64,000 bases of DNA. It comes from Sphingomonas changbaiensis NBRC 104936. GTDB taxonomy: Bacteria; Pseudomonadota; Alphaproteobacteria; Sphingomonadales; Sphingomonadaceae. The translations under genes were made by a program, and so were the position numbers. The stretch lies in NCBI RefSeq assembly GCF_000974765.1, contig NZ_BBWU01000001.1:62001-126000 (forward strand). The letters run 5' to 3'. The notes beneath the pieces were generated by a model that saw nothing but the letters and a program-made list of their open reading frames with translations, was not told the origin of the DNA and did not search any database. Numbering within the stretch: position 1 is the stretch's first letter; each line of letters begins with the position of its first letter. This document shows, in pieces, positions 26,448 through 34,485 of this stretch.

Positions 26448-27340
26448 TGCCCGGACTTGCCGGAGAAATGCGCAACAAGAAAGCGGATCAGCGCCTCGAC
26501 ACGCGCCGGCCGGAGCGGGTTGGGCGGCGTGACGAGATGCAGTGCGATCGGAGGCGCCTGCCAGTCGTTCAGCACTTCCTCGAGCGTTCCTTCGGCCAGG
26601 TCCGGGCCGACGATGAAGTCGGGCAGCACCGTGATGCCGAGCCCCGCGCGGAGGGCGGGGAGCATCGCCTCGCCGCTGCTCGAGCGAAGCGGCCCCTCCG
26701 GCTTGATCGAGACCTGTTCGCCGCCGGGCCCGGTAAAGCGCCAGGTTTCATTGTTCGCGTACAGGATGCAGCGATGCTCGGCGAGCTCGGCCGGATGGGC
26801 GGGCCGGCCGTGCGCGTCGAAATAGGCGGCGCTTGCCACCACATGCGCCCGGATCGGCATCAGCCGACGCGCGCGCAGCGAACTGTCGGGAAGCTGCGCG
26901 ATGCGGAGCGCGACGTCGACGCCCTGCTCGACAAGGTCGATCTTGCGGTCGTCCAGGCAGAGGTCGATCGTGATACCGGGGCTATCGGCAAGGAATTGGG
27001 CGATTGCTGGGGCGACCCGCTGCAGGCCGAACGTCATCGGCGCCGCGAGCCGAACCAGCCCCTTCGGCGCACTGGCGGCGTCGCTCGCCTCTTCTTCGGC
27101 GCAGATCGCTTCATCCATGATCCGGCGCGCGCGCGGAGCGAGGGCGCTGCCGGTCTCGGTCAAAGTCAGCTTGCGCGACGTGCGATGGAACAGACTGGCG
27201 CCCAGATGCGCTTCGAGCCGGGTGACGGCTTTCGACACCGTGGCTTTAGACAGCCCGAGCGCACGCGCGGCGGCGCTGAACGAGCGGTGCTCGACCACGG
27301 CGGCGAAAATCGCCCAGGCTTCGAAGTCGGGTAGGCGCAT
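26444..27340 (-). CDS. LysR family transcriptional regulator, divergent from pirin
   Basis: 298 residues from the ATG giving MRLPDFEAWAIFAAVVEHRS. The winged HTH (about 4-65) reads SFSAAARALGLSKATVSKAV and is followed by the linker helix and a LysR effector-binding domain. It resembles the LysR subgroup that controls pirin and quinone reductase genes, which are divergently encoded 86 bases away. The palindrome GAAAC-N5-GTTTC (27346-27360) directly in front of its start is a candidate binding site for autorepression and divergent control. Its stop overlaps the NUDIX start. Confidence 0.9.
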   Translation of the reverse strand: MRLPDFEAWAIFAAVVEHRSFSAAARALGLSKATVSKAVTRLEAHLGASLFHRTSRKLTLTETGSALAPRARRIMDEAICAEEEASDAASAPKGLVRLAAPMTFGLQRVAPAIAQFLADSPGITIDLCLDDRKIDLVEQGVDVALRIAQLPDSSLRARRLMPIRAHVVASAAYFDAHGRPAHPAELAEHRCILYANNETWRFTGPGGEQVSIKPEGPLRSSSGEAMLPALRAGLGITVLPDFIVGPDLAEGTLEEVLNDWQAPPIALHLVTPPNPLRPARVEALIRFLVAHFSGKSGQ

Positions 27341-27345
27341 ATATC

Positions 27346-27360
27346 GAAACGATGCGTTTC
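27346..27360. promoter_or_regulatory. Candidate LysR operator (GAAAC-N5-GTTTC)
   Basis: A perfect 5-bp inverted repeat with 5-base spacer lies 5 bases before the lysR start and about 66 bases before pirin. The position and dyad fit a LysR-type regulatory site, although LysR boxes more often follow T-N11-A. Confidence 0.45.
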
Positions 27361-27426
27361 CGAGGTTTCTCTTTCTGATCCGATCCTGCGCCCTATCTTG
27401 GTCGCAAGCAAGTCGGGAGACTGACA

Positions 27427-28131
27427 ATGATTGAGAAACGTTCGTTTGAAAGCCTGGGGCATGCCGATCACGGTTGGCTGAACGCCCGGCACCATTTTTC
27501 TTTCGCCAATTACTATGACCCGAGCCGGATGGGCTGGGGCGCGCTGCGCGTCTGGAACGACGACGAGATTGGCGCGAACAGCGGCTTTCCGCCGCACCCG
27601 CACCGCGACATGGAGATCATCACCTATGTCCGGAAAGGCGCGATCACGCACCAGGACTCGATGGGCAACACCGGCCGCACGGAGGCAGGCGATGTCCAGG
27701 TGATGAGCGCGGGCACCGGCGTGCGTCATGCCGAGTACAACCTCGAACCCGAGACGACCACGCTGTTCCAGATCTGGATCGAGCCGAAGCGGACCGGCGG
27801 GAGCCCGAGCTGGGGTGCCAAGCCGTTCCCGAAGGGCGATCGGTCGGGCAGGTTCGTGACGCTCGCCAGCGGCTTTGCCGACGAGATCGAGGCAGGGGCG
27901 CTGCCGATCCGCGCCGATGCCCGCGTCCTCGGCGCGACGCTGAAGGCGGGCGAGAGCATCGATTATCCGCTCGGGCCCGGCCGGCACGCCTATCTGGTGC
28001 CCGCGACGGGGGCCGTCGATGTCGACGGAACCGCGCTCGACGCTCGCGACGGCGCCGCGCTGACCGGCGGCGAGACCGTGCGCATTACCGCCCGCGAGGA
28101 CGCCGAGCTGGTGATGGTCGATAGCGAATAA
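27427..28131 (+). CDS. Pirin family protein (YhhW/quercetinase-like)
   Basis: 234 residues in the double-cupin pirin fold. The N-terminal cupin has the metal-binding block SGFPPHPHRDMEIITYV (HxH) with the later GTGVRHAEYN. YhhW-type pirins show quercetin 2,3-dioxygenase activity; others regulate redox or transcription. It is the first gene of a pirin-wrbA unit divergent from a LysR gene. The 50-base palindrome directly after its stop may attenuate expression of wrbA. Confidence 0.93.
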   Translation: MIEKRSFESLGHADHGWLNARHHFSFANYYDPSRMGWGALRVWNDDEIGANSGFPPHPHRDMEIITYVRKGAITHQDSMGNTGRTEAGDVQVMSAGTGVRHAEYNLEPETTTLFQIWIEPKRTGGSPSWGAKPFPKGDRSGRFVTLASGFADEIEAGALPIRADARVLGATLKAGESIDYPLGPGRHAYLVPATGAVDVDGTALDARDGAALTGGETVRITAREDAELVMVDSE

Positions 28132-28136
28132 ACCGC

Positions 28137-28186
28137 AAAACAGGGACAGTCCCTATTTATCGAAAATAGGGACTGTCCCCATTTTT
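28137..28186. repeat. Long inverted repeat AGGGACAGTCCCTATTT, terminator-like
   Basis: GGGACAGTCCCTATTT pairs perfectly over 16 bp with AAATAGGGACTGTCCC around a 4-5 base loop, preceded by AAAAC and followed by CATTTTT. It lies 6 bases after the pirin stop and 14 before the wrbA ATG and could work as a terminator in either direction. A single-arm copy is inside the epimerase gene (17251-17275). Confidence 0.82.
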
Positions 28187-28199
28187 GGGAGACTGCGAA

Positions 28200-28778
28200 A
28201 TGACGAAGGTTCTGGTCCTTTATTACTCCACCTACGGTCACATCGCGCAGATGGCGGATGCCATCGCCGAAGGCGCGCGTGAGGCCGGTGCCGACGTCGA
28301 TGTGCGCCGCGTTCCCGACCTTCCGGGCATCCAGGTCGCCCGGCCCGATGCGCCGGTCGCGACGATCGACGAGCTTGCGAATTACGACGCGATCGTGGTC
28401 GGCACCGGCACCCGCTTCGGCCGGATGAGCGGGCCGATGGCGATGTTCCTCGACCAGGCCGGCGGCCTCTGGGCGTCCGGCGCGCTGAACGGCAAGGTCG
28501 GGGCCGCGTTCACCTCCTCGGCGAGCCAGCATGGTGGGAACGAGACCACCTTGTTCTCGATCATCACCAACCTGCTGCATTTCGGGTTGACGGTGGTGGG
28601 GCTCGATTACGGCTATTCCGGTCAGATGGGCCATGAGGAAGTGGTCGGCGGCGCTCCCTATGGTGCGACGACCATTGCCGGGGGCCGGGGAGAGCGCCAG
28701 CCGACCGACGCGGATCTGGGCGGCGCGCGCTACCTTGGCCGGCGCGTGGCCGAGACGGCGAAGAAGCTGTTCGGCTGA
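28200..28778 (+). CDS. wrbA: NAD(P)H:quinone oxidoreductase WrbA
   Basis: 192 residues beginning [20 protein letters not shown], the WrbA flavodoxin-like FMN site. Other family blocks are [35 protein letters not shown] and [19 protein letters not shown]. It reduces quinones by two electrons with NAD(P)H and forms tetramers in the cytoplasm. The ATG at 28200 is preceded by an SD-like GGGAGA and gives the canonical start. Linked to pirin and LysR, suggesting quinone or electrophile stress control. Confidence 0.95.
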   Translation: MTKVLVLYYSTYGHIAQMADAIAEGAREAGADVDVRRVPDLPGIQVARPDAPVATIDELANYDAIVVGTGTRFGRMSGPMAMFLDQAGGLWASGALNGKVGAAFTSSASQHGGNETTLFSIITNLLHFGLTVVGLDYGYSGQMGHEEVVGGAPYGATTIAGGRGERQPTDADLGGARYLGRRVAETAKKLFG

Positions 28779-28782
28779 ACTT

Positions 28783-28880
28783 CTCCCCTCCCGCTTGCGG
28801 GAGGGGGCGGGGGTGGGCATGTCAGCTTGGTGCAAGACCAGCCGATCCCACCCCCAGCCCCTCCCGCAAGCGGGAGGGGA
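28783..28880. repeat. Palindromic repeat overlapping the start of the RluA-type gene
   Basis: Arms CTCCCCTCCCGCTTGCGGGA and CCTCCCGCAAGCGGGAGGGG flank a spacer of about 50 bases, as in the putA repeat. The last bases supply a strong purine SD-like sequence and the spacer supplies the only in-frame start codons of the following gene. Confidence 0.85.
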
Positions 28881-29519
28881 GCGATTCCCATCCTCTACAT
28901 CGACGCCGAAGCGCTGGTGATCGACAAGCCGGCCGGGCTGCCGGTCGACCGACCCAAGGACGGCACGCCCGCGCTGGCCGACATGGTCGACGATCTGCGC
29001 TTCGGGTTCGCGCGGCCGCCGGGGCTCGTGCATCGGCTCGACCGCGACACCAGCGGCTGCCTGCTGCTCGCACGAAATCACGGCGCCCATCGGCGCTTCT
29101 CGGCCGCCTTCGCGAATGGTGAGGTGCAGAAGACCTATTTCGCCGTGCTCGAAGGCGTGCCGGACACGGAGGAGGGGGTGATCGAGCTGGCCCTGTCGAA
29201 GGTCAGCACCGCGGCGCAGGGCTGGCGCATCATTCCGGCGAAGAAGGGTAAGCCTGCCGTGACGCGCTGGACCGCCATCGACGTAAAGGACGGCCGCGCG
29301 CTGGTCCGGTTCGAACCACAGACCGGGCGGACGCACCAGTTGCGCGTTCATGCGGCGAGCGGGCTCGGGCTGCCGATCGTCGGCGATCCGACCTACGGCA
29401 AGGGCGGTCCGGCGATGCTGCTTCACGCGAGCCGGATCGTCGTGCCGCGGCACAACAAGCCGGCGATCGACGTCGAGGCGCCGCTCCCCGAGCGGTTCGG
29501 GGCCTTCGCGCATGGCTAA
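28827..29519 (+). CDS. RluA-family pseudouridine synthase
   Basis: 230 residues as called from TTG 28827 (GTG follows at 28830). The pseudouridine synthase core is clear: LVIDKPAGLPVD, catalytic HRLDRDTSGCLLLAR, QKTYFAVLEG and QTGRTHQLRVHAA. It isomerises uridines in rRNA or tRNA; the target is unknown. The first about 19 residues come from a palindromic repeat and are not family-like. No ATG, GTG or TTG lies between the repeat and the first conserved residues (ILYIDAEALVIDKP) except the GTG inside that block. The true start is therefore uncertain: repeat-derived TTG/GTG, or a non-standard ATT near 28884. The stop overlaps arfB by 8 bases. Confidence 0.87.
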   Translation: MVQDQPIPPPAPPASGRGAIPILYIDAEALVIDKPAGLPVDRPKDGTPALADMVDDLRFGFARPPGLVHRLDRDTSGCLLLARNHGAHRRFSAAFANGEVQKTYFAVLEGVPDTEEGVIELALSKVSTAAQGWRIIPAKKGKPAVTRWTAIDVKDGRALVRFEPQTGRTHQLRVHAASGLGLPIVGDPTYGKGGPAMLLHASRIVVPRHNKPAIDVEAPLPERFGAFAHG

Positions 29520-29925
29520 GGTCGAATGGCCGCCGCTGCCCGAAGATGCGCTCGAGGAACGCTTCCTCGCCGCGACGGGCCCCGGCGGACAGAATGTCAA
29601 CAAGGTGGCGAGCGCGGTCCAGCTGCGGCTCGACGTGTTCGCGCTCCGGCTGCACCCCGACGTCTATGCGCGGCTGAAGGGGCTCGCCGGCAGCCGCTGG
29701 ACCAAGGAAGGCGAGGTCGTCGTCACGGCGCGCGCCCACCGCACCCAGGACGCGAACCGCGCCGAGGCCCGCGAGCGCTTGGCGGAGCTGGTCGGCAAGG
29801 CGCATCTGTCGCCGCGCAAGCGCAAGGCGACGAAGCCGAGCAAGGCGGCCAAGGCAAAGCGGGTGGATGCGAAGAAAGAACGGAGCGCGGTGAAGGCGGG
29901 GCGGGGCAAGGTGCGGCTGGACTAA
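29512..29925 (+). CDS. arfB: Alternative ribosome-rescue factor ArfB (YaeJ-like)
   Basis: 137 residues. The catalytic loop GPGGQNVNKVASAVQLR holds the GGQ motif that hydrolyses peptidyl-tRNA. The C-terminal 40 residues are Lys/Arg-rich (RKRKATKPSKAAKAKR), the tail that enters the empty mRNA channel of stalled ribosomes. The absence of a codon-recognition domain separates it from RF1/RF2. Start overlaps the pseudouridine synthase stop by 8 bases, so the two are co-transcribed. Length equals the family norm. Confidence 0.93.
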   Translation: MAKVEWPPLPEDALEERFLAATGPGGQNVNKVASAVQLRLDVFALRLHPDVYARLKGLAGSRWTKEGEVVVTARAHRTQDANRAEARERLAELVGKAHLSPRKRKATKPSKAAKAKRVDAKKERSAVKAGRGKVRLD

Positions 29926-29948
29926 CTGCTCGTCACCGAGTTCCTTAT

Positions 29949-30036
29949 GGTTTGGGCTGAGCTTGTCGAAGCCCTCCCTTTCCTTGCTGAGCCACCGTAA
30001 GAGGAAGGGAGGGCTTCGACAGGCTCAGCCCAAACC
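29949..30036. repeat. Inverted repeat with GGGCTTCGACAGGCTCAGCCC arms
   Basis: GGTTTGGGCTGAGCTTGTCG at the left pairs with the right arm ending CGACAGGCTCAGCCCAAACC, about 35 bp each side. It separates arfB from msrC; a half copy occurs at 56022-56056. Confidence 0.85.
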
Positions 30037-30046
30037 GGAGTTTCAT

Positions 30047-30532
30047 GTGTATCACTTCCAAGTCAGTAGCGGTTCCAAGACCGAGCTCTACGACGACCTG
30101 CTGTCCGCGCTCGATGCGCTGACGGCGGACGAGCCGGACCCGATCGCCAACATGGCGAACGCGGCGGCTTTGCTGTTCGAATATCTGCCCGATCTGAACT
30201 GGGCGGGTTTCTACCGCCTTGTCGGCGATGAGCTGGTGCTCGGGCCCTTCCAGGGCAAGACCGCGTGCATCCGGATCGCGATGGGCAAAGGCGTATGCGG
30301 GACGGCTGCGGCGACGAGGGAAACGCAGCTCGTTCATGACGTAAACGCGTTCGCCGGGCACATCGCCTGCGATGCCGCTTCGGCCTCCGAATTGGTCGTG
30401 CCGATCGTCGAGCAAGGCCGGCTGATTGGCGTGCTCGACCTCGACAGTCCGAACGCGGGCCGGTTCGACGCCGGCGATGCGGCGGGATGCGAGATGCTGG
30501 TGAAGCTGCTGGCGCCGCGGATCGCGGGCTAA
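30047..30532 (+). CDS. msrC: Free methionine-(R)-sulfoxide reductase (fRMsr, GAF domain)
   Basis: 161 residues from GTG 30047, which has the SD GGAG 6 bases upstream; the open frame further up runs through a repeat and is not family-like. The single GAF domain shows fRMsr blocks NWAGFYRLVGDELVLGPFQ, CIRIAMGKGVCGTAA and HIACDAASASELVVPIV, containing the three cysteines used for catalysis and resolution. It reduces free Met-R-SO in the cytoplasm with thioredoxin. The last bases are shared with the convergent USP stop. Confidence 0.92.
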   Translation: MYHFQVSSGSKTELYDDLLSALDALTADEPDPIANMANAAALLFEYLPDLNWAGFYRLVGDELVLGPFQGKTACIRIAMGKGVCGTAAATRETQLVHDVNAFAGHIACDAASASELVVPIVEQGRLIGVLDLDSPNAGRFDAGDAAGCEMLVKLLAPRIAG

Positions 30533-30984
30533 GAGAGTCGATCCACCGCTTCCGGGGTCAGCGAACCCGGAATGATCATCACCGGGCACGGCATCTTGCC
30601 GACATCGGCACCCGCGAAGTGGGAGACGAGCGGCCCGGGTGCGCCGGTGGCGCTGGCGCCCAGCACCAGCGCGGCGACGTTGTCGTTCTCAGACAGCAAT
30701 TCCCTGACGACCTGGACCGGATCGCCCTGACGGACCAGGATCGCGGGCCGGATGCCGGCTTCCTCGAACAGGCTGCCCGAAACGCTCGCGACCAGGCCCT
30801 CGGCGCGCTGACGCGCTTCGTCTTCCATCGTCGCCTGCACGCCGCCCCAGGCGACGAACTCGGCCGGCTCGATCAGGGCCAGCACCAGCACGGTGCCGCC
30901 GGTCTTTGCCGCGCGCCGGGCCGCGAAGCGCAGCGCGATCGCGGCTTCCTCGGTATCGTCGATCACTGCCAGATAGGTGCGCAT
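30529..30984 (-). CDS. Universal stress protein (UspA family)
   Basis: 151 residues from the ATG giving [20 protein letters not shown], a typical UspA start with the acidic D at the ATP/AMP site. Near the C-terminus [19 protein letters not shown] matches the G-x2-G-x9-G(S/T) nucleotide loop in shortened form, followed by [10 protein letters not shown]. Cytoplasmic, probably nucleotide-binding, exact role unknown. It is divergent from pdhC with about 125 bases between starts, and convergent with msrC. Confidence 0.88.
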   Translation of the reverse strand: MRTYLAVIDDTEEAAIALRFAARRAAKTGGTVLVLALIEPAEFVAWGGVQATMEDEARQRAEGLVASVSGSLFEEAGIRPAILVRQGDPVQVVRELLSENDNVAALVLGASATGAPGPLVSHFAGADVGKMPCPVMIIPGSLTPEAVDRLS

Positions 30985-31109
30985 CCGCGTGCCCCGTGCC
31001 CCCGTTTGCCCGACAGGTGGCGCATGCGGCGGGGAAGCGCAATATCTTGACCGGTCCCAAGCCTTGGTCGAAGGGGGCTCCAACGATCCAGAATAGCAAA
31101 GGGACCTCC

Positions 31110-32441
31110 ATGCCGATCGAGCTCAAGATGCCGGCTCTCTCGCCGACGATGGAGGAAGGCACGCTGGCCAAATGGCTGGTGAAGGAAGGCGATACGGTCA
31201 AATCCGGCGACATCATGGCCGAGATCGAGACCGACAAGGCGACGATGGAATTCGAGGCGGTCGACGAAGGCACAATTGCGAAGATCGTCGTGCCGGAAGG
31301 CACCGACGGCGTGAAGGTCGGTGCCGTGATCGCCCTGATCGCGGGCGAGGGGGAAGACGCGTCCGCCGCTGCTTCCGCGCCGGCGCCCAGTCCCTCTCCC
31401 GCGAAGGCGGGAGAGGGACAGGCCGGCAAAGCCGGCCAGGGTGAGGGCAGCGCCGCGCCAAGTCCCTCACCCTCCCAATCGGCTGGCGCCGATCGGGCCC
31501 CTCCCTCTCCCGCAAAAGCGGGAGAGGGGCTAGAAGGCCGGGTAAAGGCATCGCCGCTCGCGCGACGCATGGCGGAGGCGAAGGGCATCGACCTGGGCGC
31601 GCTGCAGGGCTCCGGCCCCGGCGGGCGGATCGTGAAGGCGGATATCGAGGGCGCGCAGCCAGGCGCCGCGCCGAAGGTGGCTGCCGCGCCGGCCGCTGCG
31701 CCCGCACCTGCTCCGGCCCCGGCCGCACCCGCCGCGCCTTTCGAGACCGAGATCCCGCACGAGGCGGTCAAGCTTTCCAACATGCGCAAGACGATCGCGC
31801 GCCGCCTGACCGAAGCGAAGTCGACGATCCCGCACATCTACCTGACGGTCGATATCCGCCTCGACGCGCTGCTCAAGCTCAGGGGAGAACTGAACGGCGC
31901 GTTGGCTGCGCGCAACGTCAAGCTGTCGGTCAACGACCTGCTGATCAAGGCACTCGCGGTTGCGCTGAAGCAAGTGCCGGAGTGCAACGTCAGCTTCACG
32001 CCGGACCAGTTGATCAAATACAGCCGCGCCGATATCTCGGTCGCGGTGTCGATCCCGGGCGGGCTGATCACGCCGATCGTCACGAATGCCGACGGTAAGG
32101 GCGTGGCTGCGATCTCGTCCGAAATGCACGAGCTCGCGAGCCGTGCGAAGGACGGCAAGCTCCAGCCGCACGAGTATCAGGGCGGCACCGCGAGCCTGTC
32201 CAACATGGGCATGTTCGGGATCAAGCAGTTCGAAGCGGTCATCAACCCGCCCCAGGGCATGATCATGGCGATCGGCGCCGGGGAGAAGCGGCCGTACGTG
32301 GTCGACGATGCGCTCCAGATCGCGACGGTGATGAGCGCGACGGGCAGCTTCGACCACCGCGCGATCGACGGCGCGGACGGCGCGCGGCTGATGAAGGTGT
32401 TCAAGGAATTGGTGGAAGCGCCGCTGGGGATGGTGGCGTAG
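31110..32441 (+). CDS. pdhC: Pyruvate dehydrogenase E2, dihydrolipoamide acetyltransferase
   Basis: 443 residues. One lipoyl domain (1-80) with the lipoylated Lys in [11 protein letters not shown], a peripheral subunit-binding domain (about 150-185, [15 protein letters not shown]), an Ala/Pro linker, and the catalytic domain with the active-site [35 protein letters not shown] is typical of pyruvate, not 2-oxoglutarate, E2. It passes acetyl groups from E1 to CoA. E1 genes are not adjacent. Residues about 94-140 are an in-frame palindromic repeat between the lipoyl and E3-binding domains. The lpdA gene follows, separated by an inserted DUF559 gene. Confidence 0.94.
   Translation: MPIELKMPALSPTMEEGTLAKWLVKEGDTVKSGDIMAEIETDKATMEFEAVDEGTIAKIVVPEGTDGVKVGAVIALIAGEGEDASAAASAPAPSPSPAKAGEGQAGKAGQGEGSAAPSPSPSQSAGADRAPPSPAKAGEGLEGRVKASPLARRMAEAKGIDLGALQGSGPGGRIVKADIEGAQPGAAPKVAAAPAAAPAPAPAPAAPAAPFETEIPHEAVKLSNMRKTIARRLTEAKSTIPHIYLTVDIRLDALLKLRGELNGALAARNVKLSVNDLLIKALAVALKQVPECNVSFTPDQLIKYSRADISVAVSIPGGLITPIVTNADGKGVAAISSEMHELASRAKDGKLQPHEYQGGTASLSNMGMFGIKQFEAVINPPQGMIMAIGAGEKRPYVVDDALQIATVMSATGSFDHRAIDGADGARLMKVFKELVEAPLGMVA
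31390..31530. repeat. In-frame palindromic repeat in the pdhC linker
   Basis: Left core CCCTCTCCCGCGAAGGCGGG and right core CCCTCTCCCGCAAAAGCGGG are separated by inner hairpins (GCCGGCAAAGCCGGC). Translated as a Ser/Pro/Gly/Ala-rich linker without frame change. Related to the CCCTCTCCC family and to the ends of the neighbouring DUF559 unit. Confidence 0.85.
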
Positions 32442-32939
32442 ATGCAGCACGCGCCGGACCCCAGCCCCTCTCCCCTTGCGGGAGAGGGAGGGGCCCGCCG
32501 CGAAGCGGTGGGAGGGAGAGGGGATGCCGAACTCCTCGCCCGCGCGAAATGGATGCGCGCACACCCGACTGAAGCGGAAAAGCGGCTCTGGTCGATGCTC
32601 CGCGTGAAACGGCTGGCAGCGTTCAAGTTCAAGCGTCAGGTGATCCTTCGGCCGTATATCGTCGATTTCATCTGTTTCGAGCGGCGGCTGATCATAGAAG
32701 CCGACGGCTCCCAGCACGCGGACAACAAGTATGACGAACGCCGGGATGCTTTTCTGCAAGGCCAAGGTTTCGAGATTCTGCGGTTCTGGAACAATCAAGT
32801 TCTAGGCGAGAGCCTAGAGGTTGCCGAAGCGATCTACGCCCGACTGATATCCCCCTCTCCCTCCCACGCCTGCGGCGTGGGCCCCTCCCTCTCCCGCAAG
32901 GGGAGAGGGGCTGCCAATGGAGCCTCCGAACGTGCCTGA
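32442..32939 (+). CDS. DUF559 (Vsr-like) endonuclease-domain protein inserted in the pdh operon
   Basis: 165 residues starting directly after the pdhC stop. The DUF559 core (about residues 32-130) shows AKWMRAHPTEAEKRLWSMLR, FKRQVILRPYIVDFICF and LIIEADGSQHADNKYDE, with the D and ExDGxQH residues of the Vsr-like PD-(D/E)XK nuclease fold. The first about 28 and last about 28 residues are translated from two near-identical inverted repeats (32465-32524, 32850-32910). Its last 23 bases overlap the lpdA start. The gene has no obvious place in pyruvate dehydrogenase and looks like cargo of a repeat-bounded insertion. Nuclease activity is inferred from the family fold. Confidence 0.83.
   Translation: MQHAPDPSPSPLAGEGGARREAVGGRGDAELLARAKWMRAHPTEAEKRLWSMLRVKRLAAFKFKRQVILRPYIVDFICFERRLIIEADGSQHADNKYDERRDAFLQGQGFEILRFWNNQVLGESLEVAEAIYARLISPSPSHACGVGPSLSRKGRGAANGASERA
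32465..32524. repeat. Left terminal inverted repeat of the DUF559 unit
   Basis: 60 bp beginning CCCCTCTCCCCTTGCGGGAG and ending GGGAGGGAGAGGGGA. It is nearly the reverse complement of 32850-32910; only the inner hairpin tip differs (GCCGCGAAGCGG versus a GC-rich CACGCC.. tip). Both arms contain nested palindromes. Confidence 0.88.
32850..32910. repeat. Right terminal inverted repeat of the DUF559 unit
   Basis: 61 bp beginning TCCCCCTCTCCCTCCCACGC and ending CTCCCGCAAGGGGAGAGGGG, the mirror of the left end. It stops 6 bases before the lpdA ATG and supplies a purine-rich stretch in front of it. Confidence 0.88.
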
Positions 32940-34326
32940 CACCTACGACCTCATCGTCCTCGGCTCCGGGCCCGGCGGTTATGTCGCCGCGATCCGCGCG
33001 GCGCAGCTGGGCCTCAAGACCGCGATCGTCGAGCGGGAGCTCTTGGGCGGCATCTGTCTCAACTGGGGGTGCATCCCGACCAAGGCGCTGCTGCGGTCGG
33101 CCGAGGTGTTCCATTACATGCAGCACGCCAAGGATTACGGGCTGGTCGCGAACCAGATCAGCGCCGATCTGGAAGCGGTGGTGAAGCGCTCGCGGGGGGT
33201 GGCGAAGCAGCTGAATCAGGGCGTCACGCACCTGATGAAGAAGAACAAGATCGACGTCCACATGGGCGACGGCAAGCTTACGGGCAAGGGCAAGCTCAGC
33301 GTCACCAAGGATGGCAAGACCACCGAGCTGACGGCCAGGAACATCATCGTGGCGACCGGCGCCCGCGCGCGGGACCTTCCGTTCGCGAAGGCCGACGGTA
33401 AACGCATCTGGACCTATCGCCACGCGATGACGCCGCCCGAAATGCCGACCAAGCTGCTGGTCGTGGGCTCCGGCGCGATCGGGATCGAGTTTGCGAGCTT
33501 CTACCGGGACATGGGCGCGGACGTGACGGTGGTCGAAATGCTCGACCGGCTGGTGCCCGTCGAGGATGCCGACGTGTCTGCCTTCCTGGAAAAGGCGGTC
33601 AAGAAGCAGGGCATGACGACGATGACCGGCGCGGGCGTCGAGAAGCTCGAGGTCTCCCCGGACGGCGTCAAGGCGTCGATCAAGGGCAAGGACGGCAAGA
33701 CCGTCGCGCAAGAGTTCAGCCATGTGATCGTCGCGATCGGGATCGTGCCGAACACCGAGAACATCGGCCTAGAGGCGCTCGGCGTGAAGACCGATCGCGG
33801 GCACATCGTTACCGACGGCATGTGCCGCACCAACGTGGAGGGCATCTACGCGATCGGTGACGTGACCGCGCCGCCCTGGCTGGCCCACAAGGCGAGCCAC
33901 GAAGGCGTGATCGCGGCCGAGGCGATCGCGGGCAAGCACCCGCACGCGATGGACCCGAAAAACATCCCCGGCTGCACCTATTGCCGGCCGCAGATCGCCA
34001 GCGTCGGCCTGACCGAAGCGAAGGCGAAGGAAGCGGGCTACGAAGTAAGGGTCGGCAACTTCCCGTTCATCGGCAACGGCAAGGCGATCGCGCTCGGCGA
34101 GCCGGAAGGCTTTGTGAAGACGGTGTTCGACGCGAAAACCGGCGAGCTGCTGGGTGCCCACATGATCGGCGCCGAAGTTACCGAGCTGATCCAGGGCTAT
34201 ACGGTGGGCAAGACCGGCGAGCTGACCGAAGCCGAGCTGATGGAAACGGTGTTCCCGCACCCGACCTTGAGCGAGATGATGCACGAAAGCGTGCTCGCCG
34301 CCTACGGGCGGGCGCTGCATATTTGA
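32917..34326 (+). CDS. lpdA: Dihydrolipoamide dehydrogenase (E3)
   Basis: 469 residues. FAD-binding GSGPGGYVAAIRAAQLGLK (about 13-31), redox-active disulfide GGICLNWGCIPTKALL, NAD-binding VVGSGAIGIEFASFYRDMG, central IYAIGDVTAPPWLAHKASH, and the dimer-interface His/Glu in ETVFPHPTLSEMMHE. It reoxidises the lipoyl groups of E2. The ATG at 32917 is just beyond the right repeat of the DUF559 unit; GTG 32932 (giving MPDTYDLIVLG) is an equally good start that may be the ancestral one. It overlaps the DUF559 gene by 23 bases. Confidence 0.95.
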   Translation: MEPPNVPDTYDLIVLGSGPGGYVAAIRAAQLGLKTAIVERELLGGICLNWGCIPTKALLRSAEVFHYMQHAKDYGLVANQISADLEAVVKRSRGVAKQLNQGVTHLMKKNKIDVHMGDGKLTGKGKLSVTKDGKTTELTARNIIVATGARARDLPFAKADGKRIWTYRHAMTPPEMPTKLLVVGSGAIGIEFASFYRDMGADVTVVEMLDRLVPVEDADVSAFLEKAVKKQGMTTMTGAGVEKLEVSPDGVKASIKGKDGKTVAQEFSHVIVAIGIVPNTENIGLEALGVKTDRGHIVTDGMCRTNVEGIYAIGDVTAPPWLAHKASHEGVIAAEAIAGKHPHAMDPKNIPGCTYCRPQIASVGLTEAKAKEAGYEVRVGNFPFIGNGKAIALGEPEGFVKTVFDAKTGELLGAHMIGAEVTELIQGYTVGKTGELTEAELMETVFPHPTLSEMMHESVLAAYGRALHI

Positions 34327-34344
34327 CGGTCCGACAGGACCGTC
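34325..34344 (+). other. Perfect hairpin at the lpdA stop codon
   Basis: GACGGTCC and GGACCGTC form an 8-bp stem with a 4-base loop (GACA), starting inside the lpdA TGA. There is no T-run, so intrinsic termination is doubtful; it may protect the 3' end. Confidence 0.45.
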
Positions 34345-34428
34345 ACCCCGGACTTGATCCGGGGTCCACCTTTCTTCCTGCCGTAGCCGTCAAGGCAGGT
34401 GGATGCCGGATCAAGTCCGGCATGACGG
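34341..34428. repeat. Inverted repeat of the CGTCACCCCGGACTTGATCC family
   Basis: Left arm CGTCACCCCGGACTTGATCC, right arm GGATCAAGTCCGGCATGACG, with inner matches (CCACCT / AGGTGG). It occupies most of the lpdA-cupin gap. Confidence 0.85.
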
Positions 34429-34485
34429 GTTGGGGGAACACGCGCGCGGCTTTCCCGTTACTCCGCCGAACCGAACGGAGGGCAC

